Assembly: GCF_050942425.1 (NCBI RefSeq) | Contig: NZ_CP192063.1 | Span: forward strand, 4,340,001 to 4,404,000 | DNA length: 64,000 bases | DNA from: Actinoallomurus sp050942425 | GTDB lineage: Bacteria > Actinomycetota > Actinomycetes > Streptosporangiales > Streptosporangiaceae | Direction of reading: 5' to 3' | Part shown: one piece after another, positions 7,626 through 15,679 of the stretch | Layout of the letters: each line of letters starts with the position of its first letter | How positions within the stretch are numbered: the first letter of the stretch is position 1 | The notes under the pieces: generated by a model | What the model saw: only the letters and a program-made list of their open reading frames with translations | The model's database searches: none | Told to the model about the DNA's origin: nothing | Position numbers and translations under genes: made by a program

Positions 7626-8347
7626 GCGGGCGCCCGCCGGACCCCGCCCCGGCCCGCCACGCCGAAAGTAGTGGCTTGGGAGTAGGGATGAGCAGCGCCG
7701 CGTCCGACGACCTGCGGTCGCTCTATCCGGCGCTGTACGACGTCGGTGCGGACTTCGACACGGTGCTCGCGGAGGTGACCCGGTCCACGGTCGAGAAGGC
7801 GCACGAGATCGTCGCGCTGCGAGCGGAGATGTGCCGGCGGAACGCCGCTCGGATCGCGGCGTGCGCGAGGGCGCTCGCCCGGTCATTCGGGCAGGGCGGA
7901 CGGCTGTTCGCGTTCGGCAACGGGGGGAGCAGCACCGACGGGCACGCGATCGTCGAGCTGTTCACCAACCCGGGGCCCGGAGCCTGTCCGCTGCCGGCGC
8001 TGGCGCTCACGAGCGACGTCGCGGTGCTCACCGCGCTCGGCAATGACGTCGCCTTCGAAGTGATCTTCGCGAGACAACTGGCGGCCCTGGGCCGGACCGG
8101 TGACATCGCGGTCGGGCTGTCGACGAGCGGCGGATCGGCCGACATCGTCCACGCGCTGGAGGAGGCGCGACGGCTCGGCATGGTGACCGTGGGCTTCGCC
8201 GGGTACGACGGCGGCCGGATGGCCGAGTGCGGTGCGGTCGACCACCTGTTGGTCGTGCCCTCCTCCTCGGTGCACCGGATCCAGGAGGCTCAGACGACCA
8301 CGTACCAGGTCCTGTGGGAACTCATCCAGCAGGAGCTGAACGGTTAG
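7622..8347 (+). CDS. SIS-domain (GmhA-like) protein 2
   Basis: A 241-aa SIS protein (219 aa if translation starts at ATG 7688, which has a GGGAG site and removes a Pro-rich N-terminus). Residues 95-125 read GGRLFAFGNGGSSTDGHAIVELF and residues 160-175 GDIAVGLSTSGGSADI, both good matches to phosphosugar isomerase loops (GNGGSxxD, STSGxS). It is closer to canonical GmhA than its upstream partner, which suggests a diverged pair that may form a hetero-oligomer. Its stop codon overlaps the hypE stop from the opposite strand (8344-8347). Confidence 0.87.
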   Translation: MSGRPPDPAPARHAESSGLGVGMSSAASDDLRSLYPALYDVGADFDTVLAEVTRSTVEKAHEIVALRAEMCRRNAARIAACARALARSFGQGGRLFAFGNGGSSTDGHAIVELFTNPGPGACPLPALALTSDVAVLTALGNDVAFEVIFARQLAALGRTGDIAVGLSTSGGSADIVHALEEARRLGMVTVGFAGYDGGRMAECGAVDHLLVVPSSSVHRIQEAQTTTYQVLWELIQQELNG

Positions 8348-9510
8348 CAGATGCGCGGAAGCGGGTCGCCGACGAGGAGGTCGACGATTCGCGTTCCGCC
8401 GAACGCCGTGTTGAGCAGCACCAGACCCGCGGGATCCGCGGCGACCCTCCCGATCAGCGCCGCGTCGACGCCCAGAGGATGCGCGCGCAGGGCGGCGAGC
8501 GCGGCGTCGGCGTCGGCGCCGTCCACGACCGCGACCATGCGGCCCTCACAGGCGACATAGAGGGGGTCGATGCCGAGCAGTTCGCCGGCGCCGGCGACCT
8601 CCGGGCGGATCGGCACGGCCGTCTCGTCGACGACGATCGCGACCTCGGACGCGGCGGCCACCTCGTTCAGGACCGTCGCGACACCGCCGCGCGTCGCGTC
8701 CCGGAGCACCCGGGTGCCGGGCGCCGCCTCCAGGAGTGCCGCGCACAGCTCGTGCAGGGGCGCCGTGTCGGACGTCAGATCCGCGTCGATGTCGAGTTCG
8801 CCGCGCGCGAGCATCACGGTGACGCCGTGATCGCCGATCGGCCCCGACACCAGCACCGCGTCACCGGGGCGCGCGCTGCCCGCGGACAGGTTCAGGTCAT
8901 GGCCGAGCACGCCGATGCCGGCCGTCGTGACGTAACAGCCGTCGGCCTTCCCACGCTGCACGACCTTCGTGTCGCCGGTGACGATCCGCACGCCGGCGCA
9001 GGCGGCGGCCCGGGCCATCGAACCGGTGACGCGCCGCAGCTCGTCGACGGGAAAGCCCTCTTCGAGAACGAACCCCGCGGACAGGAACAGCGGCCGCGCG
9101 CCGCACACGGCCAGGTCATTGACCGTGCCGTTCACCGCGAGATCGCCGATGTCGCCCCCGGGAAAGAACAGCGGGGAGACCACGAAGGAGTCGGTGGTGA
9201 AGACCAGCCGCGCGCCGTCCACGGTGACGGTCGCGCCGTCCTCCATCGCCTCGAGCAGCGGATTGCGGAACGCCTCCAGGAACACCGCGTCGATCAGTGT
9301 GCGCGTCGCCTTGCCGCCCGCGCCGTGCGCGAGCGTGATGCGCTCTTCTCTGAGCCGGGGCCTGCGGCGCCGTACCTGCTCGATGCGGTCCAGAACCCGC
9401 CGCTCCCGATCCGGTTCACCCGCCGTAGGCGGTGCGGCGAGGATGTGCTCCGCCGCGGCCTCACGGACGGCCCGCTCCGCCCAGACGGCGTGCTCCCGTG
9501 CCTCGCTCAC
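8344..9510 (-). CDS. hypE: hydrogenase maturation protein HypE
   Basis: A 388-aa PurM/AIR-synthase-type enzyme that dehydrates the carbamoylated C-terminal Cys to a thiocyanate, the source of the CN ligands. The protein ends PRIC, giving the required terminal Cys. Core motifs are ITLAHGAGGKATRTLI, FTTDSFVVSPLFFPGGDIGDLAVNGTVNDLAV and RDATRGGVATVLNE. The first 55 residues are an extension not present in classical HypE (about 335 aa). GTG at 9510 has an AGGAGG site seven bases upstream. The gene follows hypD by 25 bp. Confidence 0.95.
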   Translation of the reverse strand: MSEAREHAVWAERAVREAAAEHILAAPPTAGEPDRERRVLDRIEQVRRRRPRLREERITLAHGAGGKATRTLIDAVFLEAFRNPLLEAMEDGATVTVDGARLVFTTDSFVVSPLFFPGGDIGDLAVNGTVNDLAVCGARPLFLSAGFVLEEGFPVDELRRVTGSMARAAACAGVRIVTGDTKVVQRGKADGCYVTTAGIGVLGHDLNLSAGSARPGDAVLVSGPIGDHGVTVMLARGELDIDADLTSDTAPLHELCAALLEAAPGTRVLRDATRGGVATVLNEVAAASEVAIVVDETAVPIRPEVAGAGELLGIDPLYVACEGRMVAVVDGADADAALAALRAHPLGVDAALIGRVAADPAGLVLLNTAFGGTRIVDLLVGDPLPRIC

Positions 9511-9535
9511 GTTCCAGTCGCCTCCTGTGCCGTGC

Positions 9536-10663
9536 TCACGTGCCGCTCGCCTCCCGGGTGCGCTCCCGGCTGAACCGGCCGAAGTTGTAGTACGCCGCGC
9601 AGGCGCCCTCGGCGGAGACCATGCACGTGCCGATGGGCGTCTCCGGCGTGCACGCGGTCCCGAAGACCTTGCACTCCCAGGGCTTCAGCACGCCCTTGAG
9701 GACCTCTCCGCACTGGCACGCCTTCGGATCGGCGACCCGGACGCCCGGCAGTTCGAAGACCCGCTCGGCGTCGAAGCGCGCGTACGCGTCCCTCATCCGG
9801 AGCGCGGAATGCGAGATGAACCCCAGGCCGCGCCACTCGAAGTACGGACGGGGCTCCATCACCTCGCCGATGACGCGAAGCGCCGTACGGTTGCCCTCCC
9901 ACGGCACGACTCGCGCGTACTGGTTCTCCACCTCGGTGCGGCCCTCGGCGAGCTGGCGCAGCAGCATGTGCACCGATGCCAGGACGTCCAGCGGTTCGAA
10001 CCCGGCGCAGACGAGCGGTCTCCCATAGTCGCGGGCGATGAACTCGTACGGCCCGCAGCCGATCACCGTGGAGACGTGACCGGGTCCCAGGAATCCGTCG
10101 AGGCGCAGATCGGGGGAGTCGAGGATCGCCTTGATCGCCGGAATGATCATCACGTGGTTGCAGAACACCGAGAAGTTGTCGACGCCGTCCGCCGCGGCGC
10201 GCAGCACGGTCATCGCGGTGGACGGCGCCGTCGTCTCGAACCCGATCCCCATGAACACCACGCGCCGATCCGGGTTGGCGCGCGCGATCTTCAGGGCGTC
10301 CAGCGGCGAGTACACCATCCGGATGTCCGCCCCTGCGGCCTTGGCGTCGAAGAACGACCCCCGGCCGCCGGGGACGCGCATCATGTCACCGAACGAGGTC
10401 ATGATCACATCCGGCTGCCCGGCGATCGCGATCGCGTCGTCGACCCGGCCCATCGGAATGACGCAGACCGGACAGCCCGGCCCGTGGACGAGTTCGATCG
10501 CCTCGGGCAGGTGGTCCTCGATGCCGTGCTTGTAGATCGTGTGCGTGTGCCCGCCGCACACTTCCATGAACCGGTACCGCCGCCCGGGTTCGCACAGCGC
10601 GGCGATCCGCGAGGCCAGCACCCGCGCCTTCCCCGCGTCCCGGTACTCATCGACGAAGCGCAT
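9536..10663 (-). CDS. hypD: hydrogenase maturation protein HypD
   Basis: A 375-aa Fe-S protein that, with HypC, assembles the Fe(CN)2CO moiety. Signature motifs are CGGHTHTIYKHG (about residue 36), GPGCPVC (about 61), and the C-terminal CQCGEVLKG and CTPETPIGTCMVS segments that carry the [4Fe-4S] ligands. The length is normal for the family. ATG at 10663 is preceded by GGAGGGG. It lies 11 bp after hypC and 25 bp before hypE, forming a hypC-hypD-hypE operon. Confidence 0.96.
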   Translation of the reverse strand: MRFVDEYRDAGKARVLASRIAALCEPGRRYRFMEVCGGHTHTIYKHGIEDHLPEAIELVHGPGCPVCVIPMGRVDDAIAIAGQPDVIMTSFGDMMRVPGGRGSFFDAKAAGADIRMVYSPLDALKIARANPDRRVVFMGIGFETTAPSTAMTVLRAAADGVDNFSVFCNHVMIIPAIKAILDSPDLRLDGFLGPGHVSTVIGCGPYEFIARDYGRPLVCAGFEPLDVLASVHMLLRQLAEGRTEVENQYARVVPWEGNRTALRVIGEVMEPRPYFEWRGLGFISHSALRMRDAYARFDAERVFELPGVRVADPKACQCGEVLKGVLKPWECKVFGTACTPETPIGTCMVSAEGACAAYYNFGRFSRERTREASGT

Positions 10664-10674
10664 CCCGGCCCCTC

Positions 10675-10944
10675 CTACAGGTTCGACTCCCGAAGCGCGG
10701 TGACCTCGTCGTCGTACGCCTGGCCCATGTCCTCGAGGAAGTCCAGGACGGCCTGAGCCTCCGACTCGGAGATCTTGGACAGGGCGAAGCCGACGTGCAC
10801 GAGGACCCAGTCGCCCTGCTGCAGGCTCTGCCCCGCGAGCAGCCCGATGTTGACCCGGCGCCGGACCCCGCTCACGTCGACGGTCGCCAGGTCCGGAGGG
10901 TCGTCACAGAACCCGACCAGTTCTCCAGGGATCCCCAGGCACAT
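10675..10944 (-). CDS. hypC: hydrogenase maturation chaperone HypC
   Basis: An 89-aa protein beginning MCLGIPGELV, where the Cys after Met is the essential HypC ligand that carries the iron moiety between HypD and the large subunit. The beta-barrel pattern continues through VNIGLLAGQSLQQGDWVLVHVGFALSKI and ends in a helical tail. A GAGGAG ribosome site precedes the ATG at 10944. It is the first gene of the hypCDE operon. Confidence 0.96.
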   Translation of the reverse strand: MCLGIPGELVGFCDDPPDLATVDVSGVRRRVNIGLLAGQSLQQGDWVLVHVGFALSKISESEAQAVLDFLEDMGQAYDDEVTALRESNL

Positions 10945-10972
10945 CCGCGTACTCCTCAGGGCTTGATCGCTG

Positions 10973-10988
10973 AGGGGTACCTACCCCT
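10973..10988. promoter_or_regulatory. inverted repeat upstream of hypC
   Basis: AGGGGTA-CC-TACCCCT, perfect 7-bp arms, 29 bp upstream of the hypC start codon. It could be an operator for the hypCDE operon or a second hairpin after the upstream minus-strand unit that ends at 11077. Which of the two cannot be decided from sequence alone. Confidence 0.5.
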
Positions 10989-11047
10989 GGTCTTCCGGGA
11001 ATCGCCATGGGCGCCGTCATCTCCCGGAAAAGGACGGCCGCGGTGAA

Positions 11048-11071
11048 GGCGGGCGACGAAGAAGGCCCGCC
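11048..11071 (-). terminator. hairpin after the TelA-vWA operon
   Basis: GGCGGGC at 11048-11054 pairs with GCCCGCC at 11065-11071, a 7-bp GC stem starting 6 bp after the stop of the last gene of the four-gene unit. No U-tract is visible, as is common in actinobacteria. Confidence 0.5.
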
Positions 11072-11076
11072 GCCGG

Positions 11077-11706
11077 TCAGCCCGCCGCCGGCGGAGCTCC
11101 GAGGTCGTCGTCCGGCTCGCGGTCGCGCAGGTAGCGAGTGTGGTCGCGCATCCGCCGCGTGTCGGCGTCGTAGACGTTCTCGGCGGTCTTCGTCACGGAC
11201 GCCGTGATCAGGTCGAGCTGGGTGATGAGCTCCTCGCCCGCCGTTCCGTGGCCGATCCGGCGGGCGGCGTACCAGCGGGGCAGGTTGAGGTAGGTCTCGA
11301 AGCTGGTCGGGAGGTCGGTCCGGATCGCGCGGGACACCTCGTACAGCAGGTCGGGTGAACCGTTCAGCACGTCGGATCGGAGCAGGACGTCGCGGAGCAT
11401 GGACGCGATGATGTCGAGGCGCTCCAGGGCCTGCGCGGGCACGCGATGGCCGTGGACCCGGGCGACCAGTTCGTCGAGGTCGCCGCGCAGCCGGCCGGTC
11501 TCGGCCGCGGTGTCGTCGACGATGAGGTTCACCCTCTGTGGTGGTGCGGCCAGCGCCCCCACGCCGTACAGGCCGGCCACGACGAGCGGCCAGTACGGCC
11601 CCGCGAGGCCCGCGAAGTACAGGCCCAGCCCGGCCAGGCCGGCCGCCGAGCCGACGAGGTTCTTGGTCGACCCGAGGTAGCGGACGACCCGGTCACTGAT
11701 AGCCAC
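11077..11706 (-). CDS. small membrane protein, possibly XpaC-like, last gene of the TelA unit
   Basis: A 209-aa protein. Residues 14-52 form two close hydrophobic segments (NLVGSAAGLAGLGLYFAGLAG and PLVVAGLYGVGALA), followed by a cytoplasmic, mostly helical domain of 150 residues rich in Arg, Leu and Asp (RGDLDELVARVHGH, ERLDIIASMLRDVLL). In Firmicutes the TelA homologue is paired with XpaC, a membrane protein of similar size and design, so an XpaC-like role is a reasonable guess. I cannot confirm homology by eye. It overlaps the vWA gene by 14 bp. Confidence 0.75.
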   Translation of the reverse strand: MAISDRVVRYLGSTKNLVGSAAGLAGLGLYFAGLAGPYWPLVVAGLYGVGALAAPPQRVNLIVDDTAAETGRLRGDLDELVARVHGHRVPAQALERLDIIASMLRDVLLRSDVLNGSPDLLYEVSRAIRTDLPTSFETYLNLPRWYAARRIGHGTAGEELITQLDLITASVTKTAENVYDADTRRMRDHTRYLRDREPDDDLGAPPAAG

Positions 11707-13306
11707 GGATCTCCTTGAACACCACGGACAGCGACTGTGTCCGGGCGTCGAACGTCCTGCCCTGCGTGAGCTGCGCGAGCGTGGTCATCTGACCGATCGC
11801 CGACTCCCCGAACAGGACCGTGAAGACCGGGATCCGCTTCAGCTGCGGAGGCTGTCCCGCGTACCAGGCGCGGAAGGAGTCGGCGGAGGCGCCCTTGTTG
11901 CTCTCACCGTCCGACATCAGCACGATCGACGTGAACCGGTCGGCTTCGCCTCCCGCCGGCCGCACGGCCACCGAGAACGCCTGCTCCAGGCTGTCGTAGA
12001 TCGCGGTGGCGCCTCCGGCGGTCAGGCTCTGGGCGAACCCGCGGATCCGCGCGAGTTCCGCCTCGGGCCGGCTCGGGGGCAGCACGTACGTCGCAGGGGA
12101 TCCGGGCCGGGTGCTGAAGGGCAGCAGCGTCACCTCCTCACGGTCGTGGAACCGCTGGAAGCGCCCGGCGAGCGTGGAGTCCGCGCCGGTCAGCGCCGTC
12201 AGCGCGGTCTTCAGGGACGCCAGCCGCGCGCCTTCCATGGAGCCGGAGACGTCGAGCACGTAGACCGTGCGAGCCGGCCGGCGGAGCCGGTTGAAAAAGG
12301 CGTCGATGAGCGCGTCGACGGCGTCCGCTCGCGCGGGAAAGGGCAGCTCGGGCGGCTGGGCCGCGAACTCGGCGCCGGGCCGTACGTCCGGGTCGGCCGG
12401 CCGCCGGTGGGTCTGCGTCATGATCTTGCGCTGGACGTCGGCGCGCCGCAGGTAGCCGGTCAGCCTGCGGAAGGCGTCCCCGGCGCCGCTGGACGCCGAG
12501 GACAGCAGCGTGAGCGGGTAGTCCGCGGTGACCACGCCGTCGCTCGGGTAGACGACGGTGAGCGGCTCGGGGAGCCGTCGTGCGGCGTTCAGGCCGAGGA
12601 GCACGGACTCGTAGTTGACCAGGCCGTCGACGCGAGACGGGTCGCGCGCGTACGTGTCCGACAGCCAGCCGGAGGATCCCGCGGTGAGCCGCTGGGCGGT
12701 GAAGAAGCCCTTCAGCTGAGGTGCGACCCGGTCGATGGTGGGTCCGTCCAGTGCCGCGCCGGTGCCCGACAGCGCGGCGGCGACGCCGACGAGCGCGGAG
12801 AACCCGGAGTTCGACGACGCGGGATCGGTCATGCCGTAGGTGAATTTCCCGGCCGACGCGGCGGCCGCGATCGCGGCCCAGCTCGGCCGGGTGCGATCCC
12901 AGCCGAGGCGGTGTGCGGTCGAGGCGCGCAGGCCGAGGACCACGGGGGACGACATGATCTTCACGGAGGGGCCGAGCCGGGACTGGCCGTCCGGGCGCAG
13001 CGTCAGGTAGCGGTTGGAGGAGAACCAGATCGCGTCGTGCCGCCCGCCCGCCGTGCCACCGAGCACCTGCTGGACGCCGTCGAGGGTGCCGGCGTAGTCG
13101 AGCTTGACGCTGACTCCGGTGGCCTTCGTGGCCTCGCGGAGGATCGGCGCCAGGTCGGACAGCTCGCTGCCGGCGAGGATCCGCAGTGTGCCGGGCTTCT
13201 TCGCGTCGGCCGGGGCACCGCCGGTGCAGCCCGCGGCGACCGCCAGGATCCCGGCGGCGGCGAGTCGCGCGAAGACGTGCCGCGCCCGCGGGCGGGCTCG
13301 GGTCAT
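11693..13306 (-). CDS. lipoprotein with solute-binding domain fused to a von Willebrand factor A domain
   Basis: A 537-aa protein. The signal ends in a lipobox (LAVAAGC, Cys near residue 26), so it should sit on the outer face of the membrane. Residues 35-300 read as a periplasmic-type solute-binding domain (TLRILAGSELSDLAPILREATKATGVSVKLDYAGTLDG cut here for length; also TDPASSNSGFSALVG). Residues 330-537 are a vWA domain with MIDAS DVSGSMEGA, then GGATAIYDSL and LMSDGESNKG. The start is the ATG at 13306, overlapping the telA stop (ATGA); a longer in-frame reading to 13918 runs through telA and is rejected. Function unknown; metal-dependent surface adhesion or substrate capture is inferred. 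Confidence 0.85.
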   Translation of the reverse strand: MTRARPRARHVFARLAAAGILAVAAGCTGGAPADAKKPGTLRILAGSELSDLAPILREATKATGVSVKLDYAGTLDGVQQVLGGTAGGRHDAIWFSSNRYLTLRPDGQSRLGPSVKIMSSPVVLGLRASTAHRLGWDRTRPSWAAIAAAASAGKFTYGMTDPASSNSGFSALVGVAAALSGTGAALDGPTIDRVAPQLKGFFTAQRLTAGSSGWLSDTYARDPSRVDGLVNYESVLLGLNAARRLPEPLTVVYPSDGVVTADYPLTLLSSASSGAGDAFRRLTGYLRRADVQRKIMTQTHRRPADPDVRPGAEFAAQPPELPFPARADAVDALIDAFFNRLRRPARTVYVLDVSGSMEGARLASLKTALTALTGADSTLAGRFQRFHDREEVTLLPFSTRPGSPATYVLPPSRPEAELARIRGFAQSLTAGGATAIYDSLEQAFSVAVRPAGGEADRFTSIVLMSDGESNKGASADSFRAWYAGQPPQLKRIPVFTVLFGESAIGQMTTLAQLTQGRTFDARTQSLSVVFKEIRGYQ

Positions 13307-14466
13307 GATTCGAGCTCGTTCCGCTGGTGGGCGCGGGTCAGGTACTCGGACGCCCGGTTCAGCTCCGCGCCGAGCGCGTCGACCGTGGACTGCATGTTGG
13401 TGACGGCCTGCACCTTGAACGAGTCGATCGCGTCGATCGTGCGATAGATCTGCTCGAACGACGTCCGCAGGGTCTGCACGCCGACGGCCGGGTCGGCGGC
13501 GATCCGCTGGATCTCGCCGCTCTGCCCGGCGAGCATCTCGGCGTTGGTACGGATGATGTCCTCGGTGGTGGACCGCAGGGCGTTCACCTGCTCGATGACG
13601 AGCTTCTGGTTGGACAGCGCGGCCGCGATGGTCACCGCGATCCGCAGCGCGGACACCGTGGTCGACGCGGCCCGGTCCACGCCCCTGACCAGCTCGTCGT
13701 TGTTGCGGCGCACGGTGTCCAGCGCGAGGTAGCCCTGGGCACAGACGGCGAGCTGGGTGAGGAGGTCCTGCCGTTTCTGGCGTACGGGGAACAGCACGTC
13801 GGCGCGCAGCGCGTTCGCGTTCTCCTCGTCCGCCGTCTCCATGATCTTCTGTTCGACGGCCTCGTCGAGTGCCTGGGCGAGCACCGCGTACTCCTGGAGC
13901 TTGCCCATCGTGGCCCACAGCGCGGCGCGTTCGTTCTGGATGGCGGCGTTGTCACGGCGCAGCTCGTCCTGCCCGGACCGCAGCACGGTGACGATCTTGT
14001 TGATGTTGACGTTCGCCGACTGATAGCGGGAGACGAAGTCGCGGAGGGACTTGCCGAACGGCAGCTTCGACAGCAGCCGCCGGCCGGTGACCTTGCCGAC
14101 GTCCTTGGGATCGAGATCCTCGACCGTGCGCCGCAGCTCCACCAGGCCCTTGGCCACCCGTTGCTGCGCGTCCGCCGACTCGCCCTTGGCCCCGGCGAGA
14201 GCCGCCACCGAACGGCCGAGCATCCTGTTCGCGGCCTGGGCCGACGACCGGATCTCCCCGTCACCGAGAGCGGCCACCTGGCCGATCTTGGTGACGAACT
14301 CCGGGCTGCGCGGATCGAGCGCCGCGAGATCCTCCACGTACGTCCGCGCCCGGCGCGTCAGCTCCTCGCGTTTCGCGTCCTCGAGAGGGATCAGTGTCTC
14401 CGCGCGATCCGCCGGGACGGCGGCGACGGGTTCAGGGGGCGTGAGGATGAGATCCTCATCTGCCAT
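13303..14466 (-). CDS. telA: TelA-family (toxic anion resistance) protein
   Basis: A 387-aa soluble helical protein. It has the TelA pattern of long amphipathic helices: SLRDFVSRYQSANVNINKIV, VLRSGQDELRRDNAAIQNER and ALRSTTEDIIRTNAEMLAGQ. Family members are linked to tellurite and colicin resistance and to cell-envelope stress, but their biochemistry is unclear. The N-terminal 30 residues are acidic and disordered. It lies 9 bp downstream of the first binding-protein gene and overlaps the vWA lipoprotein gene by 4 bp, so the three products should be made together. Confidence 0.88.
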   Translation of the reverse strand: MADEDLILTPPEPVAAVPADRAETLIPLEDAKREELTRRARTYVEDLAALDPRSPEFVTKIGQVAALGDGEIRSSAQAANRMLGRSVAALAGAKGESADAQQRVAKGLVELRRTVEDLDPKDVGKVTGRRLLSKLPFGKSLRDFVSRYQSANVNINKIVTVLRSGQDELRRDNAAIQNERAALWATMGKLQEYAVLAQALDEAVEQKIMETADEENANALRADVLFPVRQKRQDLLTQLAVCAQGYLALDTVRRNNDELVRGVDRAASTTVSALRIAVTIAAALSNQKLVIEQVNALRSTTEDIIRTNAEMLAGQSGEIQRIAADPAVGVQTLRTSFEQIYRTIDAIDSFKVQAVTNMQSTVDALGAELNRASEYLTRAHQRNELES

Positions 14467-14475
14467 TGAGGCTCC

Positions 14476-15552
14476 TTAGCCGTACGACTTGGCGACACCC
14501 GCGAGCAGGTGCTCGAGAGTGTCGTAAGAGGGGATGTCGACCACGTCGATCAGGTCGGGCGCGACCGGGAGCCGGTGGTCGGCGGCGAGCTTGGTGAATC
14601 GCGCGGGGTCCGCGGTACGGAATCCGTGCTGGGCCGCGAGCCGCTGCAGCTCGGGGGCGCTGGTCAGCAGCCGGCCGACGCGGTCGCCTTTCGGGTCGAG
14701 CGGCACCAGCGTGTGCGTGGACTGCACGGTCGGCGACGGGTACATCAGCACCATGCCTGGCCGCAGCCGCCCCCGTACGCCGGCGTCGACGAACTGGGCC
14801 TCGTACGCGCAGACCAGAGGCGTCTTGCCCATTCCGAGGGACAGATAGTCCTCGAAGGGACCCTCGGTCGTGTTCTCGGTGTACCCCTGGTCGAGGAAGA
14901 GCCCGGACAGCAAGGGCAGCACCTTCTTCTCCGCCGCCTCCCCGCGTACGACCGCGTTCCCGTTGGCGACGTACGAGGCGATGGCCAGGTACATGGCCGC
15001 AGAGTTGGAACTGCGGGGGTCGGTCGTGGAGACCAGGATGTTCTTGCGCACCGGATAGGCGGTGTTGTTCTTCAGCTGGTCCCAGCGCACCTTCCGGGCG
15101 ACCAGCCGGAGGTACCGCGACATGTCGAAGGTCCACGTGGCGCCGTGCCGGGCGACGCCCTCCCGGGCCAGCAGCTCCGCGATCGGCTGGAACGTCGCGA
15201 TGACCATCGGGGAGCTGAAGGGGGTGTACTTCGTGGTGATCCCGCGTTGCTGCTGGATCCGGTCGGCCGCGGGCGCGCTGGAAGGGAAGGCGAAGTCGTA
15301 ACGCTTCAGGTCGATGGAGGTCGCTATCTGCCGCGAGCCGGCCGAGTCGACCTCGACTTTCAGTCCGTTACGGGTGAAGGCCTTCTGTACCTGAGGGTCG
15401 TCGAAGAACGCCTGCTTCTCCGAGCCGATGACGCCGCGGATCGTGATCGCCCCGTGCGACGATCCGCGGCCCTCGATGATCGCTATTAGGACGCCGACTG
15501 CGAGGACCCCCGCCAGCGCCATGGAAATGAGCCGCCTCATGTCTGACGGCAT
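14476..15552 (-). CDS. membrane-anchored solute-binding-type protein, first gene of the TelA unit
   Basis: A 358-aa protein with an N-terminal hydrophobic anchor (LISMALAGVLAVGVLIAII, residues 8-26) and no lipobox Cys, so it is either anchored or cleaved by signal peptidase I. The rest has the type II binding-protein look (TIRGVIGSEKQAFFDDPQVQ, DFAFPSSAPAADRI, TDPRSSNSAAMYLAIASYVA). The SSNS loop is shared with the binding domain of the vWA lipoprotein, so the two are probably paralogues. No ABC permease or ATPase is nearby, so transport is unlikely. The start is uncertain between ATG 15552 and ATG 15540; neither has a clear ribosome site. Confidence 0.8.
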   Translation of the reverse strand: MPSDMRRLISMALAGVLAVGVLIAIIEGRGSSHGAITIRGVIGSEKQAFFDDPQVQKAFTRNGLKVEVDSAGSRQIATSIDLKRYDFAFPSSAPAADRIQQQRGITTKYTPFSSPMVIATFQPIAELLAREGVARHGATWTFDMSRYLRLVARKVRWDQLKNNTAYPVRKNILVSTTDPRSSNSAAMYLAIASYVANGNAVVRGEAAEKKVLPLLSGLFLDQGYTENTTEGPFEDYLSLGMGKTPLVCAYEAQFVDAGVRGRLRPGMVLMYPSPTVQSTHTLVPLDPKGDRVGRLLTSAPELQRLAAQHGFRTADPARFTKLAADHRLPVAPDLIDVVDIPSYDTLEHLLAGVAKSYG

Positions 15553-15679
15553 TGTCGGCCGCGCAATCGACTGCCGGGCCAGCGGCCGATGGCCGCCGGA
15601 TGGCTGGAACGTTACGGGTCCGGGCGGTGGGGGAGCCGCCCCCGTGGACCGGGGACGGCTCCGCTCGGGTCGACCGCGT

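Noticed and set aside
11693..13918. A 741-codon reading of the vWA gene
   Set aside because: Its first 200 codons run in an alternative frame across telA; the lipoprotein start at 13306 with an ATGA overlap is much better.
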